Below the pieces are notes generated by a model. It was not told the origin of the DNA and searched no databases. It saw only the letters and a program-made list of their open reading frames with translations. A program made the position numbers and the translations under genes. From contig NZ_JAGGOG010000024.1 in NCBI RefSeq assembly GCF_018614655.1, positions 1-64,000 on the forward strand: a stretch of DNA of 64,000 nucleotides, written 5' to 3'. The stretch's first letter is position 1. Each line of letters opens with the position of its first letter. Of this stretch, positions 54,008 through 63,259 are shown piece by piece. The DNA is from Pseudomonas fluorescens. Its GTDB lineage: Bacteria; Pseudomonadota; Gammaproteobacteria; Pseudomonadales; Pseudomonadaceae.

Positions 54008-54916
54008 TCAGGTTTTCCAGTAGGGCGGGTCGCCAATCTGACTCACGATGAAGTCGATAAAACAACGCACCTTTGAAGAGACGACGCGCTTGGGTGGGTA
54101 GACAAACCAGATGGCAGAGCGCTGCTCCGTGGACTGAGCGCGCCATTGCGGCAGCCAAACCTGCAGGTCTCCCTGCTCCAGACTTTTCGCCACCAACCAG
54201 TCCGGCAACAGCGCGATACCCAGCCCGTCTTTGGCCGCGATGAGCTGCGCATCCAGATCATTGAGCCGCAAGCTTCCCGACAGCGATATCGGCACGGCGT
54301 GGTCATTGGCAAACAGCGTGATTTCGTCTGACAAATGAGCGCCCAAAATGGCGGGATAACGAATCAAATCTTCGGGTGTTGAAGGCTGCTCATGCAGGGC
54401 CGCAAACGCCGGGCTGACGCACACCTTCAAGGTTTCATCCGCCAGCTTGCGCGCCTTGAGCGTGGAGTCGGCCAGCGTGCTAATTCGGATCGCCAGATCG
54501 ACGCCTTCATGGATGAGATTGACCTGGGCGTTCTCCAGAGTGACTTCGAGTTTGATCTCCGGGAAACGCTCGAGGAAGCCTTTGAATCTTGGCATCAGAT
54601 GATGGCGACAGAAGGCCGGAGGCACATTCAACTTCAACACCCCGCGTGGGTGCTGGTTCAGGGCCGAGGTCGCGGCTTTTGCGCGCTCAAGTTGCTTCAA
54701 CACCTCACGGGCGTGGAGCAGGAACGTCTCACCGCCTTCGGTCAGGTGCAACGCGCGGGTGGAACGGTTGAACAGAGCAATGCCGAGGTCTTGTTCAAGT
54801 TCTTTGATGTAGCGGGAGACGGTGGAGGCCTTGATGTTCAGGCGATCAGCGGCACGGGAGAAGTTGTTGCTGTCGGCGGCCTCGATGAAGGCGGTTAATG
54901 CAGCAAGGTAGTCCAT
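54008..54916 (-). CDS. LysR-family regulator
   Basis: The 302-residue protein begins MDYLAALTAFIEAADSNNFSRAADRLNIKASTVSRYIKELE, a LysR helix-turn-helix of the CrgA/PecT type, with an effector domain from PRGVLKLNVPPAFCRHHLMPRF. It is convergent with the bicupin gene, with 23 bases between them. It is the last ordinary chromosomal gene before the defence island. Its target is not evident. Confidence 0.85.
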   Translation of the reverse strand: MDYLAALTAFIEAADSNNFSRAADRLNIKASTVSRYIKELEQDLGIALFNRSTRALHLTEGGETFLLHAREVLKQLERAKAATSALNQHPRGVLKLNVPPAFCRHHLMPRFKGFLERFPEIKLEVTLENAQVNLIHEGVDLAIRISTLADSTLKARKLADETLKVCVSPAFAALHEQPSTPEDLIRYPAILGAHLSDEITLFANDHAVPISLSGSLRLNDLDAQLIAAKDGLGIALLPDWLVAKSLEQGDLQVWLPQWRAQSTEQRSAIWFVYPPKRVVSSKVRCFIDFIVSQIGDPPYWKT

Positions 54917-55213
54917 GGTGGGCCTCGCGGGGGGGAAGGGCGGGGGACTTGGGGTGGTTAGGGATGATGAGATAAGGCGGGGGGATTGTCTATGTGGTGG
55001 GGCAGGGGGATTTCAGGCATAAAAAAGACGTTCTGGGACGTCTTATGAATCGTGCCGGGGTAAGTTGAATTGGATTGTTAGGTGTTTGATTTAACTAAAT
55101 AATGTTAGTTCGTAAAAAGCTTTGGAATACCAAATGGAATACCGCGAGGAGCTGGGTCGAGCACAATGCATCGTATCCGTATCTTTTTGATGAAGGCCGA
55201 AAGCAATTTCTGT
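54917..55213. other. Gap between the LysR gene and the hsd operon
   Basis: This stretch contains a G-rich run on the left (GCGGGGGGGAAGGGCGGGGG near 54928-54947) and an AT-rich part on the right, with a terminator for the hsd operon at 55025-55044. I find no gene, no tRNA and no clear attachment repeat. It is the probable left boundary of the island. Confidence 0.5.
55025..55044 (-). terminator. Rho-independent terminator of the hsd operon
   Basis: AAGACGT and ACGTCTT form a 7-bp stem around a six-base loop. Read on the minus strand it continues into TTTTTT (plus-strand A-run at 55021-55026). It lies about 170 bases beyond the hsdS stop. Confidence 0.75.
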
Positions 55214-57580
55214 TTACTCGAAACCGGGCAAACTGAGCATGCCGCCAGTGGTGCGTTTGCCAAAACCAGTGGGTACTAGGATTTTGTGCTTCTTCATCTC
55301 TGCGAGTACCGCCAACCATTCAGTTTTGCCAAAGCGCAGCTTGGTGTCGTTCCAGCTATGTATGACTTCGTCCACGATGGCTTCATCGGAAACCGGATGG
55401 CCTTCGAGAATAAAGTCGTTCCAGACGGCATAAAGTGTCACAGTCATTTCGCAACGATCCGTATCCCAGTCCCGCATCAGCTCGATGACTTGCTCAATGG
55501 TGGCTCGCTCAGTGGCTGACCAAGCGGTGCTATATGCCTGCCGATGTTGCCCAGCTTTGGAAAGTGGGCGGTAGGCATGGCCCTTAGTCTCTCGCGCGAT
55601 GCGCTCATACCACTGGTTGTTTTGCAGCCCCGATTCGACCTGGTTCATCAGTTGGCGATCATGGGGGCCGGCTACGTTGCGCAGATAGCTGCCCTGAATC
55701 GCCTTGAGCCTGGCCGCATGCTCGGCCAGGTAAACTACCTTCTGCAGCTTACGCTGGCCGAAGGTGCGCTGGGCGTGAAGCCTGTGAGCGACTTCGGCGG
55801 CGAGTAGGGTGCGAGTGGCTTTTTGATCTGTGGTAATAAGGGGCGACTGGCCATCTTTGAAAAGGGCGCGCTCGATCAGCGTTTCGGTCAGTTGTTCGTT
55901 TAGTTGGCGGGCCTGGATTAGGCGGGTTTTGAGTTGGTTGCAGAGTGCCATTAGCTGATCGATCTTGGCGACGATGCGGTGTTGTTCTGCCAGGGGCGGC
56001 ACAGCCATCAAAAGCGAAGACGACTGAGCCAGATATAAGCCGGGCTGCGCACTCTGCTTAACCCCTGCCCATATGGCGCTTTGCAATTGGGGAGATCGGA
56101 TCATCAGTGCCAGAAAATCGGCATCAACAAACAATGGCCTAATCAGCGTGACGCTTCGCACGATGACCATATCCATGTTTTCTTTAATAACAGTTAAGCG
56201 GCCTAAGGTCGCACCAACTGAAACCATCATGATGTCGCCTACTTCGGGCTTACAGCGGCCCCAGCATTTTTCAGCAATGCTGCGCTCTACATAATCGGTA
56301 TTTCCATAATCCATAAAGCCATCACGAACATTCTTCGCTGTAACCAACGGAATCTGAGTACTGTCACTTGTCCGCTGCGGTGTTAAGTGCTCTCCATCTG
56401 TAATCAACAGGGCACAGTCAAGTAGGCGCGCCCATTGCCACCCCGTGGGCAATTCAAAAAGCTTTTCACCCGCTGCAATTGCAGTCGGAGGCTTTTGCTT
56501 TTTCAGTTTGCCTTCCGCCATAAGCCGCTGCTTTTTAGCTGCAATTCGCGTGAGCAGATCGCTGGCAGGTTCATCGTTGGGATCTTGCGGCACCAGTTTG
56601 CCCATAACGGCCAGCTGCAGCAGGGCTTGTTTGAGTGCGTCGATACTGGGTTCGGTGGTGAACAGGGTGTGGAAGTGTTCGGTCAGGCAATCCCAGTTGG
56701 TGGCGAATTCGGTGGCGTCACTGATTTTGGTCAGGCTACCTAGCAGCGCGTGCACCAGTTGGGTGTGAGCGATTTCGGAGCCAGTCTGCTGAGCTTCCAG
56801 GCGGTCGCACAAGGCCATCAGCTCATCGACTTTGGCGACAATGCGGTGTTGCTCGGCGAGTGGCGGTAGCGCAAGCGGCAAGTTGAGAATCTGCTCTCGC
56901 GAGACATTCTTCATTGAGCTGCTGGTACCGCCTGCTACCCGGCTGTAATAGTCGCGGGCCAATGGTGCGCTGTTTGCCAAGTTCACATAGCGTCGTTCAC
57001 ATAGCGAGGTCAGTTTTAGTCGAACGATTTTGTCGCTAAGCATCAAGTGAGCCGGTGTTGTCTCGACGACAACACTTCGGGCCACAAGCTCCGCCGTATT
57101 TGCACGAGAGACCAGAAAGTCGCCTTCGGTGACTTCATGCTCGGGACGGGCCTCCAAGCTTGCAGGAAGCGCTTTATTCTCCTCGGGTTGGTAAACGCCC
57201 CACGAAACAGCACTGACCTTGAGGACACCCCACTCATTGGATTCCCTTGGTCTAGGATCGCAACTAGGGCTCCAGCCTGCGCTACTTTCGATTACCTGAC
57301 TACCGAGCCGACCCCACCTCCAGTTTGCTGGTAGCTCAAAAGGTTTTTCTTCCTCGCCAATTTTCGCCAACGGCTTCTGTTTCCTGATCTTGCCCTCATC
57401 TACCAACCTCACCTTTTCCTCAGCAATCCGCTTCAGCAACTCGCTGGCCGGTTCGTCGCTGGGATCTTGCGGCACCAACTTGCCACGCACCGCCAGCTCT
57501 AGAATCAGTTCACGCAGCTTTTTGATGCCATTGGGCGCACCGGCCAGTAGCTGCAGGTTATCGGTCAGCAGCGCAGTCAT
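55214..57580 (-). CDS. hsdS: Type I restriction specificity subunit with an extra C-terminal domain
   Basis: The 788-residue protein is far longer than usual HsdS (400-600). It has two target-recognition regions with repeated helices: LRELILELAVRGKLVPQDPSDEPASELL at the start and a near copy LKQALLQLAVMGKLVPQDPNDEPASDLL in the middle. The conserved segment PPLAEQHRIVAKVDELMALC occurs near residues 240 and 530. Residues 590-788 are extra: RKLQKVVYLAEHAARL followed by VAGPHDRQLMNQVESGLQ. These recall the Panacea/SocA-type antitoxin domain, but only by eye. HsdS directs DNA binding of the complex. Its ATG overlaps the hsdM stop as ATGA. Confidence 0.9.
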   Translation of the reverse strand: MTALLTDNLQLLAGAPNGIKKLRELILELAVRGKLVPQDPSDEPASELLKRIAEEKVRLVDEGKIRKQKPLAKIGEEEKPFELPANWRWGRLGSQVIESSAGWSPSCDPRPRESNEWGVLKVSAVSWGVYQPEENKALPASLEARPEHEVTEGDFLVSRANTAELVARSVVVETTPAHLMLSDKIVRLKLTSLCERRYVNLANSAPLARDYYSRVAGGTSSSMKNVSREQILNLPLALPPLAEQHRIVAKVDELMALCDRLEAQQTGSEIAHTQLVHALLGSLTKISDATEFATNWDCLTEHFHTLFTTEPSIDALKQALLQLAVMGKLVPQDPNDEPASDLLTRIAAKKQRLMAEGKLKKQKPPTAIAAGEKLFELPTGWQWARLLDCALLITDGEHLTPQRTSDSTQIPLVTAKNVRDGFMDYGNTDYVERSIAEKCWGRCKPEVGDIMMVSVGATLGRLTVIKENMDMVIVRSVTLIRPLFVDADFLALMIRSPQLQSAIWAGVKQSAQPGLYLAQSSSLLMAVPPLAEQHRIVAKIDQLMALCNQLKTRLIQARQLNEQLTETLIERALFKDGQSPLITTDQKATRTLLAAEVAHRLHAQRTFGQRKLQKVVYLAEHAARLKAIQGSYLRNVAGPHDRQLMNQVESGLQNNQWYERIARETKGHAYRPLSKAGQHRQAYSTAWSATERATIEQVIELMRDWDTDRCEMTVTLYAVWNDFILEGHPVSDEAIVDEVIHSWNDTKLRFGKTEWLAVLAEMKKHKILVPTGFGKRTTGGMLSLPGFE

Positions 57581-59046
57581 ACATCACGCTCCAAGGCTTC
57601 AGCTAACACCGCTTTAAGCTGGTCGCGCAGATCTTTGATTTCGCCTTGCAGGCTGGCGTAGTTACGCAGCAGTTCATTCGGGTCATGGCTGATCTTTTCG
57701 CCGATATGCGGGTTTTTGCAGTCCAAGTTCCAGTTGCGGGCTTGTAGGTCTTCGACGCGGACCTTCCAGGCAAACTCGTTCTCCACCCGTGCCGCAAAAC
57801 CATCGGCCTCGCTGCCCCACCAGGCCTCTTCCACGGCGAATTCTTCGATTCGCATGGGGCGGGTCTTGGAGTAGTTCTTAACGCCGGCCGGGTACTGGTG
57901 CTCGTAGAACCACACCTGTTTGGTCGGTGTGCCTTTGGTGAAGAACAGCAGGTTGGTCTTGATACCGGTGTAGGGGTTGAACACGCCGTTGGGCAAGCGA
58001 ACGATGGTGTGCAGGTTGCACTCGGTGAGCAGCTTTTCCTTGATGCGGTTTTTGATGCCTTCGCCAAACAGAAAGCCATCGGGCAGCACCACGGCGGCGC
58101 GGCCACCGTCTTTGAGCAACTGCATGATTAGCACGAGAAACAGGTCGGCAGTTTCGCGGGTGCGGAAGGCCGCGGGGAAGTTGTTTTCAATGCCATCTTC
58201 TTCCATGCCGCCGAACGGCGGGTTGGCAACGATGCAATGCACGCGCTCGCTCGGGCCCCAACTAATCAGCGGTTTGCGTAGAGTGTTGTCGTGGCGAATC
58301 TGATTAGGCACCTCAATACCGTGCAGGATCATGTTAGTGGTAGCCAGCAGGTGCGGCAGCGGCTTTTTCTCCACGCCAAAGATGCTGGCTTGCAAGGTGC
58401 GTTCGTCTTCGGTGGTTTTTACATAACGGCTGCGTTTGTGTTCGATGGCGCAGGTCAGGAATCCACCCGTGCCGCAGGCCGGGTCCATCACTTTTTCGTC
58501 CAGCTTCGGATCGACCATACGCACCATAAACTCGGTGACTGGGCGCGGTGTGTAGAACTCGCCAGCATTACCCGCGTTCTGTAGGTCTCGTAGCAGCTGC
58601 TCATAGAGGTTGCCGAACTCGTGGCGCTCCTGGGCCTTGTTGAAGTCCACGCCTTCCTGAATTTTGTTGATCACCTGGCGCAGCAACTGGCCGGATTTCA
58701 TGTAGTTGTAGGCGTCTTCAAACACGCTGCGCACCACAAAGGCCGGTGGTGTGTTGCTGTACTCGTGCAGGTTCTGCAACTGGGGGAACAGGTTGTTGTC
58801 GATAAAGTCCTTGAGCGCATCTCCGGTCATACCTTCCGGATTGGCGGCCCAGGTGCGCCAGCGGCAACTGTCGGGAATGGGCGAGCGGTAGTTGTCGTCC
58901 ATCAGTTCCCATTCCAGCTCGCGGTCATCGAAGATCTTCAGGAACAGCAGCCAAACCAGTTGGCCGATACGCTGAGCGTCGCCGTCTACGCCAACGTCTT
59001 TGCGCATGATGTCCTGAATGGACTTGATGGTGGAGCTAATGGACAT
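57577..59046 (-). CDS. hsdM: Type I restriction-modification methyltransferase subunit
   Basis: HsdM methylates adenine (N6) in the target recognised by HsdS. The 489-residue protein has an N-terminal helical domain (TIKSIQDIMRKDVGVDGDAQRIGQLVWLLFLKIFDD), the SAM-binding motif DPACGTGGFLTCAIEH near residue 190 and the catalytic NPPFGG near residue 278. It is translationally coupled to hsdS and lies 90 bases behind hsdR. Confidence 0.95.
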   Translation of the reverse strand: MSISSTIKSIQDIMRKDVGVDGDAQRIGQLVWLLFLKIFDDRELEWELMDDNYRSPIPDSCRWRTWAANPEGMTGDALKDFIDNNLFPQLQNLHEYSNTPPAFVVRSVFEDAYNYMKSGQLLRQVINKIQEGVDFNKAQERHEFGNLYEQLLRDLQNAGNAGEFYTPRPVTEFMVRMVDPKLDEKVMDPACGTGGFLTCAIEHKRSRYVKTTEDERTLQASIFGVEKKPLPHLLATTNMILHGIEVPNQIRHDNTLRKPLISWGPSERVHCIVANPPFGGMEEDGIENNFPAAFRTRETADLFLVLIMQLLKDGGRAAVVLPDGFLFGEGIKNRIKEKLLTECNLHTIVRLPNGVFNPYTGIKTNLLFFTKGTPTKQVWFYEHQYPAGVKNYSKTRPMRIEEFAVEEAWWGSEADGFAARVENEFAWKVRVEDLQARNWNLDCKNPHIGEKISHDPNELLRNYASLQGEIKDLRDQLKAVLAEALERDV

Positions 59047-59136
59047 GAAGTTCTCTCAACGCGTACCGCAAAGGGGGGGCGAAATTCTACCGGATAGTGG
59101 AGACGACTGCTTTGGCATGTCGTCGGCGCTTAGCCC

Positions 59137-61503
59137 TTAGCTTGCGTAAAGTTCGTCTTCCAGTTCGTGGATAGCCTTGTTGTAGCCAGCCTTGCCGCCA
59201 AAAGCCTTGACCAGCTCGATGGGCGCACCGATTTGGCTAAATGGGTCGAGCTGAAGGATTTTGATGTCCTCGATATGCTCGATGCCGGTATCGGCGTATT
59301 TATCCAACAATGCTTCCAGCACCTGGCGGGCTGCACCAGAATACTTGGCGAAATAGTTGCGCTTTTTCACCTGATCGGCTCGCTCGCGGCGTGATAAGGC
59401 AGGCTGATCGAAGGCGACGTGGCAGATCAGGTCGAACGGATCAAGCGGCTTGCCTTGTTTCTTTTCCACTTCTTCGGCCAAGGCTTCCCACATCACGCCC
59501 TGGACGGCCATCTCTTCGATGATGACTTTCTTTTGCTCGGAATCACTCCAGCGCCGAAGGAAGTCGTCCAGTGAGGCGAATTGCTTTTGTACGCAGGTGC
59601 GGGTGTAGTCGTGCAGTGATTCGGTGATCAGTCGGCCGTCCGGGCCGTAGTACTGCACACGCTCGGCGATGACATAAATCGGGACGTTGTCGATGACGTA
59701 CTTGATGCGTTTTTTGCCCTCATCTTCGCCGGTAAAATCCAGGTCATCGCCCTCGTTATTGTTGCCTGCGCTTATGCCATCTTCATCGGCAAGCGGTTCA
59801 TCCGGCGGTACGGGGGAGTCATCGCCTTCTGGGGCGTAGATCACTACTGGGTCGCCGTCGAAGGCCGGGTCGGCAAACAGCTCGGTGGCCTTTTTGAAGT
59901 CCATGATGGTGAACCAGTACTTGCCGTATTCCTCGTTGATGCGAGTGCCGCGACCGATGATTTGCTTGAACTCGGTCATCGATTTGATGTGCTGGTCGAG
60001 CACGATCAGCTTGCAGGTCTGAGCATCGACGCCAGTGGTCATCAGCTTGCTGGTGGTGGCAATCACCGGGTAGCGCTCTTCCGGGTTGATGAAGTTGTCC
60101 AGCTCGGCCTTGCCTTCCTGGTCATCGCCGGTGATACGCATGACGTATTTGCGATTCTCGGCCACACGTTCAGGGTTGAGGTTGACCAGGGCTTGGCGCA
60201 TGCGCTCGGCGTGGTTGATGTCGTCGCAGAAGACGATGGTTTTCTGAAACGGATCGGTGGCCTTGAGCAGTTCGGTGACCTTCTTCGCCACCAGTTGGGT
60301 GCGCGCCTCGATAACCAGGGTGCGGTCCATATCCTTGAGGTTGTAGATGCGGTCTTCGATCAGCTCGCCATTTTTATCGAGCATGCCTTTGGGTGGTCGC
60401 CAGCCTTGCAGGTCTTTGTCGAAGTCGATGCGCACCACTTTGTAGGGGGCGAGAAAGCCGTCTTCGATGCCTTGCTTCAAGGTGTAGCTGTAAATCGGCT
60501 CACCGAAGTAGGTGATGCTGGATACCTCTTTTGTCTCCTTCGGTGTGGCGGTAAGGCCGACATGGGTGGCGCTGGAGAAGTAGTCGAGGATTTCACGCCA
60601 GGCTGAATCCTCGGAGGCGCTGCCACGGTGGCATTCGTCGATCACGATCAGGTCGAAGAAGTCGCGGGAGAACTGCTTGTAGATGTTCATCTCTTCATCA
60701 GTGCCGGTGACGGCCTGATAGAGCGACAGGTAGATTTCGTAGGAGGTATCGATCTGGCGTTTGGCGATTTTGGTCATCGCCTGGCCGAAGGGCTTGAAGT
60801 CATTGTTCTTGGTCTGGTCGACCAAGATGTTGCGGTCAGCCAGAAACAGGATGCGTTTCTTCTGTTTCGATTTCCACAGCCGCCAGATGATTTGGAAGGC
60901 TGTGTATGTCTTGCCGGTGCCCGTAGCCATTACCAATAGGATACGGTCTTGGCCGCGCGCCACAGCCTCGACGGTGCGGTTGATGGCATTCATCTGGTAA
61001 TAGCGCGGCATGCGCCCGGAGCCGTCGTCGTAGTAGGGCGCTTCGATCTTGTGCAGGGCGGTAATATCCAGCCCCTTCCACTGGCAGTAGCGCTGCCAGA
61101 GTTCGGTGGGGCAGGGGAATTGATCGAGGGTGAGTTCGGTTTCTACTTGGCTGCCTGTGCCACTGCGGTCATGAAACAGAAAACCATCGCCATTGCTGGA
61201 GAACACAAACGGTACGTCCAGCGCCTCTGCATAGCCCAGGGCTTGCTGCATGCCGGAGCCAACGGAGTGCTTGTTGTCCTTCGCCTCGATTACAGCGATA
61301 GGCAGGTTGGCCTGGTGGTAGAGGATGAAGTCTGCGCGGCGTGCTTCGCCACGGCTGTGAAGTTTGCCTCGGACGATAATGCGGCCTTTGGTAAAGCTGA
61401 CTTCCTCGCGCACCTGCTTATGCATGTCCCATCCAGCTTGCTGAACGGCTGGGGCAATGTACTTGCTGCAGATGTCCCGCTCGGAAAGCGACTTTTTGTC
61501 CAT
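59137..61503 (-). CDS. hsdR: Type I restriction endonuclease subunit, EcoEI-like
   Basis: HsdR translocates DNA with ATP and cuts it. The 788-residue protein has an N-terminal PD-(D/E)xK nuclease (ADFILYHQANLPIAVIEAKD), helicase motif I ATGTGKTYTA near residue 193, motif II DECHRG near 286, motif III LTATP, and motif VI QIIGRGTR. A C-terminal EcoEI-type domain binds HsdM. It is the first gene of the hsdR-hsdM-hsdS operon, transcribed leftward. Confidence 0.95.
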   Translation of the reverse strand: MDKKSLSERDICSKYIAPAVQQAGWDMHKQVREEVSFTKGRIIVRGKLHSRGEARRADFILYHQANLPIAVIEAKDNKHSVGSGMQQALGYAEALDVPFVFSSNGDGFLFHDRSGTGSQVETELTLDQFPCPTELWQRYCQWKGLDITALHKIEAPYYDDGSGRMPRYYQMNAINRTVEAVARGQDRILLVMATGTGKTYTAFQIIWRLWKSKQKKRILFLADRNILVDQTKNNDFKPFGQAMTKIAKRQIDTSYEIYLSLYQAVTGTDEEMNIYKQFSRDFFDLIVIDECHRGSASEDSAWREILDYFSSATHVGLTATPKETKEVSSITYFGEPIYSYTLKQGIEDGFLAPYKVVRIDFDKDLQGWRPPKGMLDKNGELIEDRIYNLKDMDRTLVIEARTQLVAKKVTELLKATDPFQKTIVFCDDINHAERMRQALVNLNPERVAENRKYVMRITGDDQEGKAELDNFINPEERYPVIATTSKLMTTGVDAQTCKLIVLDQHIKSMTEFKQIIGRGTRINEEYGKYWFTIMDFKKATELFADPAFDGDPVVIYAPEGDDSPVPPDEPLADEDGISAGNNNEGDDLDFTGEDEGKKRIKYVIDNVPIYVIAERVQYYGPDGRLITESLHDYTRTCVQKQFASLDDFLRRWSDSEQKKVIIEEMAVQGVMWEALAEEVEKKQGKPLDPFDLICHVAFDQPALSRRERADQVKKRNYFAKYSGAARQVLEALLDKYADTGIEHIEDIKILQLDPFSQIGAPIELVKAFGGKAGYNKAIHELEDELYAS

Positions 61504-61687
61504 AACCCCAATTCCCTTTCAAACCGGCCTGGTCGCTCCATTCCGGCACTGCTGATCGTGCTCGATGGGCGTAAATGTACCTTGTTTGATAGTGGCACGG
61601 GGGAAGATCAGATTTTGGTGGTTGAAGCTGTATGCAAGATGAGTCGAGGCCATGACAGCGCGAGTGTTTTGCGTCGTCCCGATTCCT

Positions 61688-62575
61688 TTATCTTGGATCG
61701 TTCTCTGCAGCGGGCTGAAGATGGCTAGGGTGGATAGGACCACAAGCGAATCGTTGGTACTGAATTAACTTCCGTCGGCGTACATCACCAATTTGGCGGA
61801 GCATGTTCGGTCTTTCCCGATCCATGTAGGCCACTGGAAACAGCGCCGGATCGTAGGGGATGGCGTCCAGCACGTCGATTCCGTATTCGACATAAAGACG
61901 CTTGCCGAGCGGTGTCAGGGCCAAGGCCTTAATTCGATGGATATGCTCTGATATGACTCGATACCCATCATGAACCAACAAGTCGCGCAGGTAGTGGTTC
62001 GATGCGCGTAGTGCGATCTTCACTCGCACTGACTCCCGGTGCTTTCGATCCTGCCAGTAAGCGAATAGATTGAACAAACGGGACTTTAAACACGTGATGG
62101 GGTCGATGACGGCGACCTGCACACCTTCGATATCCAGGACGGATAAATACTTGAAAATCTCTTTTTTGGGCGCGCCCCCTACGCTGTCCATTTCCAGGAT
62201 ATCGACGATGACCTCTTTACCGTCAACCCAGTCAATGTACGCGGCGGCAATATTTATCGTGTTGTCGTCCATCTTGGCCTTGCGAAAAGGGACGCCCATC
62301 ATCTGGGCGCAATAATCAATAGAGTTGGGCTTGCCGATAAAGTCCAAGTCATCGCTAGTGACGAATCCGACATCCTCGCCTGTCATTTCGTCGATGAGGT
62401 ATTGCCGGGCCCAAAGCGTAAGCGATTGCCCGCCGACGATCACAAGGCCGTAATCGGTGACAGCTGATTGAATTGAGGGACGGTAGACGCGCTGAATTAG
62501 ATCGAGGAGGAAAGCGAAGAGCTCAGAACGTTCAAGTAGGGCGAACGGAGGGTCTTCGTTTACCGCTTCGGGCAT
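61688..62575 (-). CDS. AbiEii-like nucleotidyltransferase
   Basis: The 295-residue protein contains VIVGGQSLTLWARQYL (GGQS at residues 48-51) and TSDDLDFIG (residues 73-80), the Gly-rich loop and the acidic pair of nucleotidyltransferases of the AbiEii/MNT group. A later acidic residue lies in KEVIVDILEMDSVGG. Such proteins act as toxins that modify tRNA or other targets with nucleotides. ATG 62575 overlaps the stop of the small upstream gene as TGATG, so the pair is coupled. It lies 184 bases upstream of hsdR on the same strand, within the defence island. Similarity was judged by motif only. Confidence 0.7.
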   Translation of the reverse strand: MPEAVNEDPPFALLERSELFAFLLDLIQRVYRPSIQSAVTDYGLVIVGGQSLTLWARQYLIDEMTGEDVGFVTSDDLDFIGKPNSIDYCAQMMGVPFRKAKMDDNTINIAAAYIDWVDGKEVIVDILEMDSVGGAPKKEIFKYLSVLDIEGVQVAVIDPITCLKSRLFNLFAYWQDRKHRESVRVKIALRASNHYLRDLLVHDGYRVISEHIHRIKALALTPLGKRLYVEYGIDVLDAIPYDPALFPVAYMDRERPNMLRQIGDVRRRKLIQYQRFACGPIHPSHLQPAAENDPR

Positions 62576-62796
62576 CAGTTGCTTAGCGCAGAGAATCGTT
62601 GTGGGCGAGCGATTGAAGCAGAGTTGCCACGAAGGGCGGCTTTCGCACGGGCAGCAGCCATTTCAAGCATCTGAGGGTCAGCTGCATAGACAGCATCAAC
62701 CTGGCGGTCACGTGAGCTGCTTTTAAGGCTCATCATTTCCGCAAAGCTAAGGTCTTTTGAATGCTGGTGGCCGCTGATCATGGCGAAAGTACCCAT
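62575..62796 (-). CDS. Small partner gene of the nucleotidyltransferase
   Basis: The frame encodes 73 residues (MGTFAMISGHQHSKDLSFAEMMSLKS...) with a basic helical C-terminal half (EMAAARAKAALRGNSASIARP). The stop codon overlaps the start of the nucleotidyltransferase gene, as in many toxin-antitoxin operons. No Shine-Dalgarno site is clear for ATG 62796, and internal ATGs at 62781, 62736 or 62733 are possible. It is too short to be an AbiEi antitoxin. I do not recognise its family. It could be a small antitoxin or a leader peptide. Confidence 0.55.
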   Translation of the reverse strand: MGTFAMISGHQHSKDLSFAEMMSLKSSSRDRQVDAVYAADPQMLEMAAARAKAALRGNSASIARPQRFSALSN

Positions 62797-63224
62797 AAGG
62801 GTGAAATGGACTTGGATTTGAGGTTAGCACATTCAGTCGGCGCATTTGCAGTCGAAAGGCTGTGATTGCAAGGGATTACCGACGAAATGCATATGGGTAG
62901 GGTGCCGTCTAGGTGCAAAGGTATCCATCTGTCAAGTGAAATGTCAATATGGTGGACAGTTTGGTTTGAGCGAATCGGTGGGTATTATGAAAAAAGCCAA
63001 TGCGCCCTGGGTTTTTCAATACTAGATGTGCGGTTAGGCGGAGTAATCAAAGGCTTGCGTTCTAATTGGGTTGGATGCCCCTTCCAAGGCTCCGCTCCAC
63101 TGCAACACGTGACGCGCGAGCTGGTGGCCGGACACGATGTTTTACGGTACTTTGTGCTGGCATGAGGCCATACTCACAGCAGGACGCACCCCCACGGCTA
63201 GGGCCAATAGCTCCTCGCCAGTAC
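62797..63224. other. Gap between divergent defence genes, no supported gene
   Basis: The open frame at 62866-63165 has no ribosome site and no family features. The region separates the leftward nucleotidyltransferase pair from the rightward nuclease gene and should contain both promoters. I cannot place them. Confidence 0.45.
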
Positions 63225-63256
63225 CGTTCCTGCGCATTCATTTCGTGACAGGAACG
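63225..63256 (+). promoter_or_regulatory. Hairpin that would cover the ribosome site of the nuclease gene
   Basis: CGTTCCTG (63225-63232) and CAGGAACG (63249-63256) are exact 8-bp arms with a 16-base loop. The right arm contains the CAGGAA that serves as Shine-Dalgarno for the ATG at 63260, so the folded RNA would hide it. Confidence 0.45.
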
Positions 63257-63259
63257 ACC

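Noticed and set aside
62866..63165. 99-codon frame in the defence-island gap
   Set aside because: No ribosome site and no resemblance to a known small defence protein.
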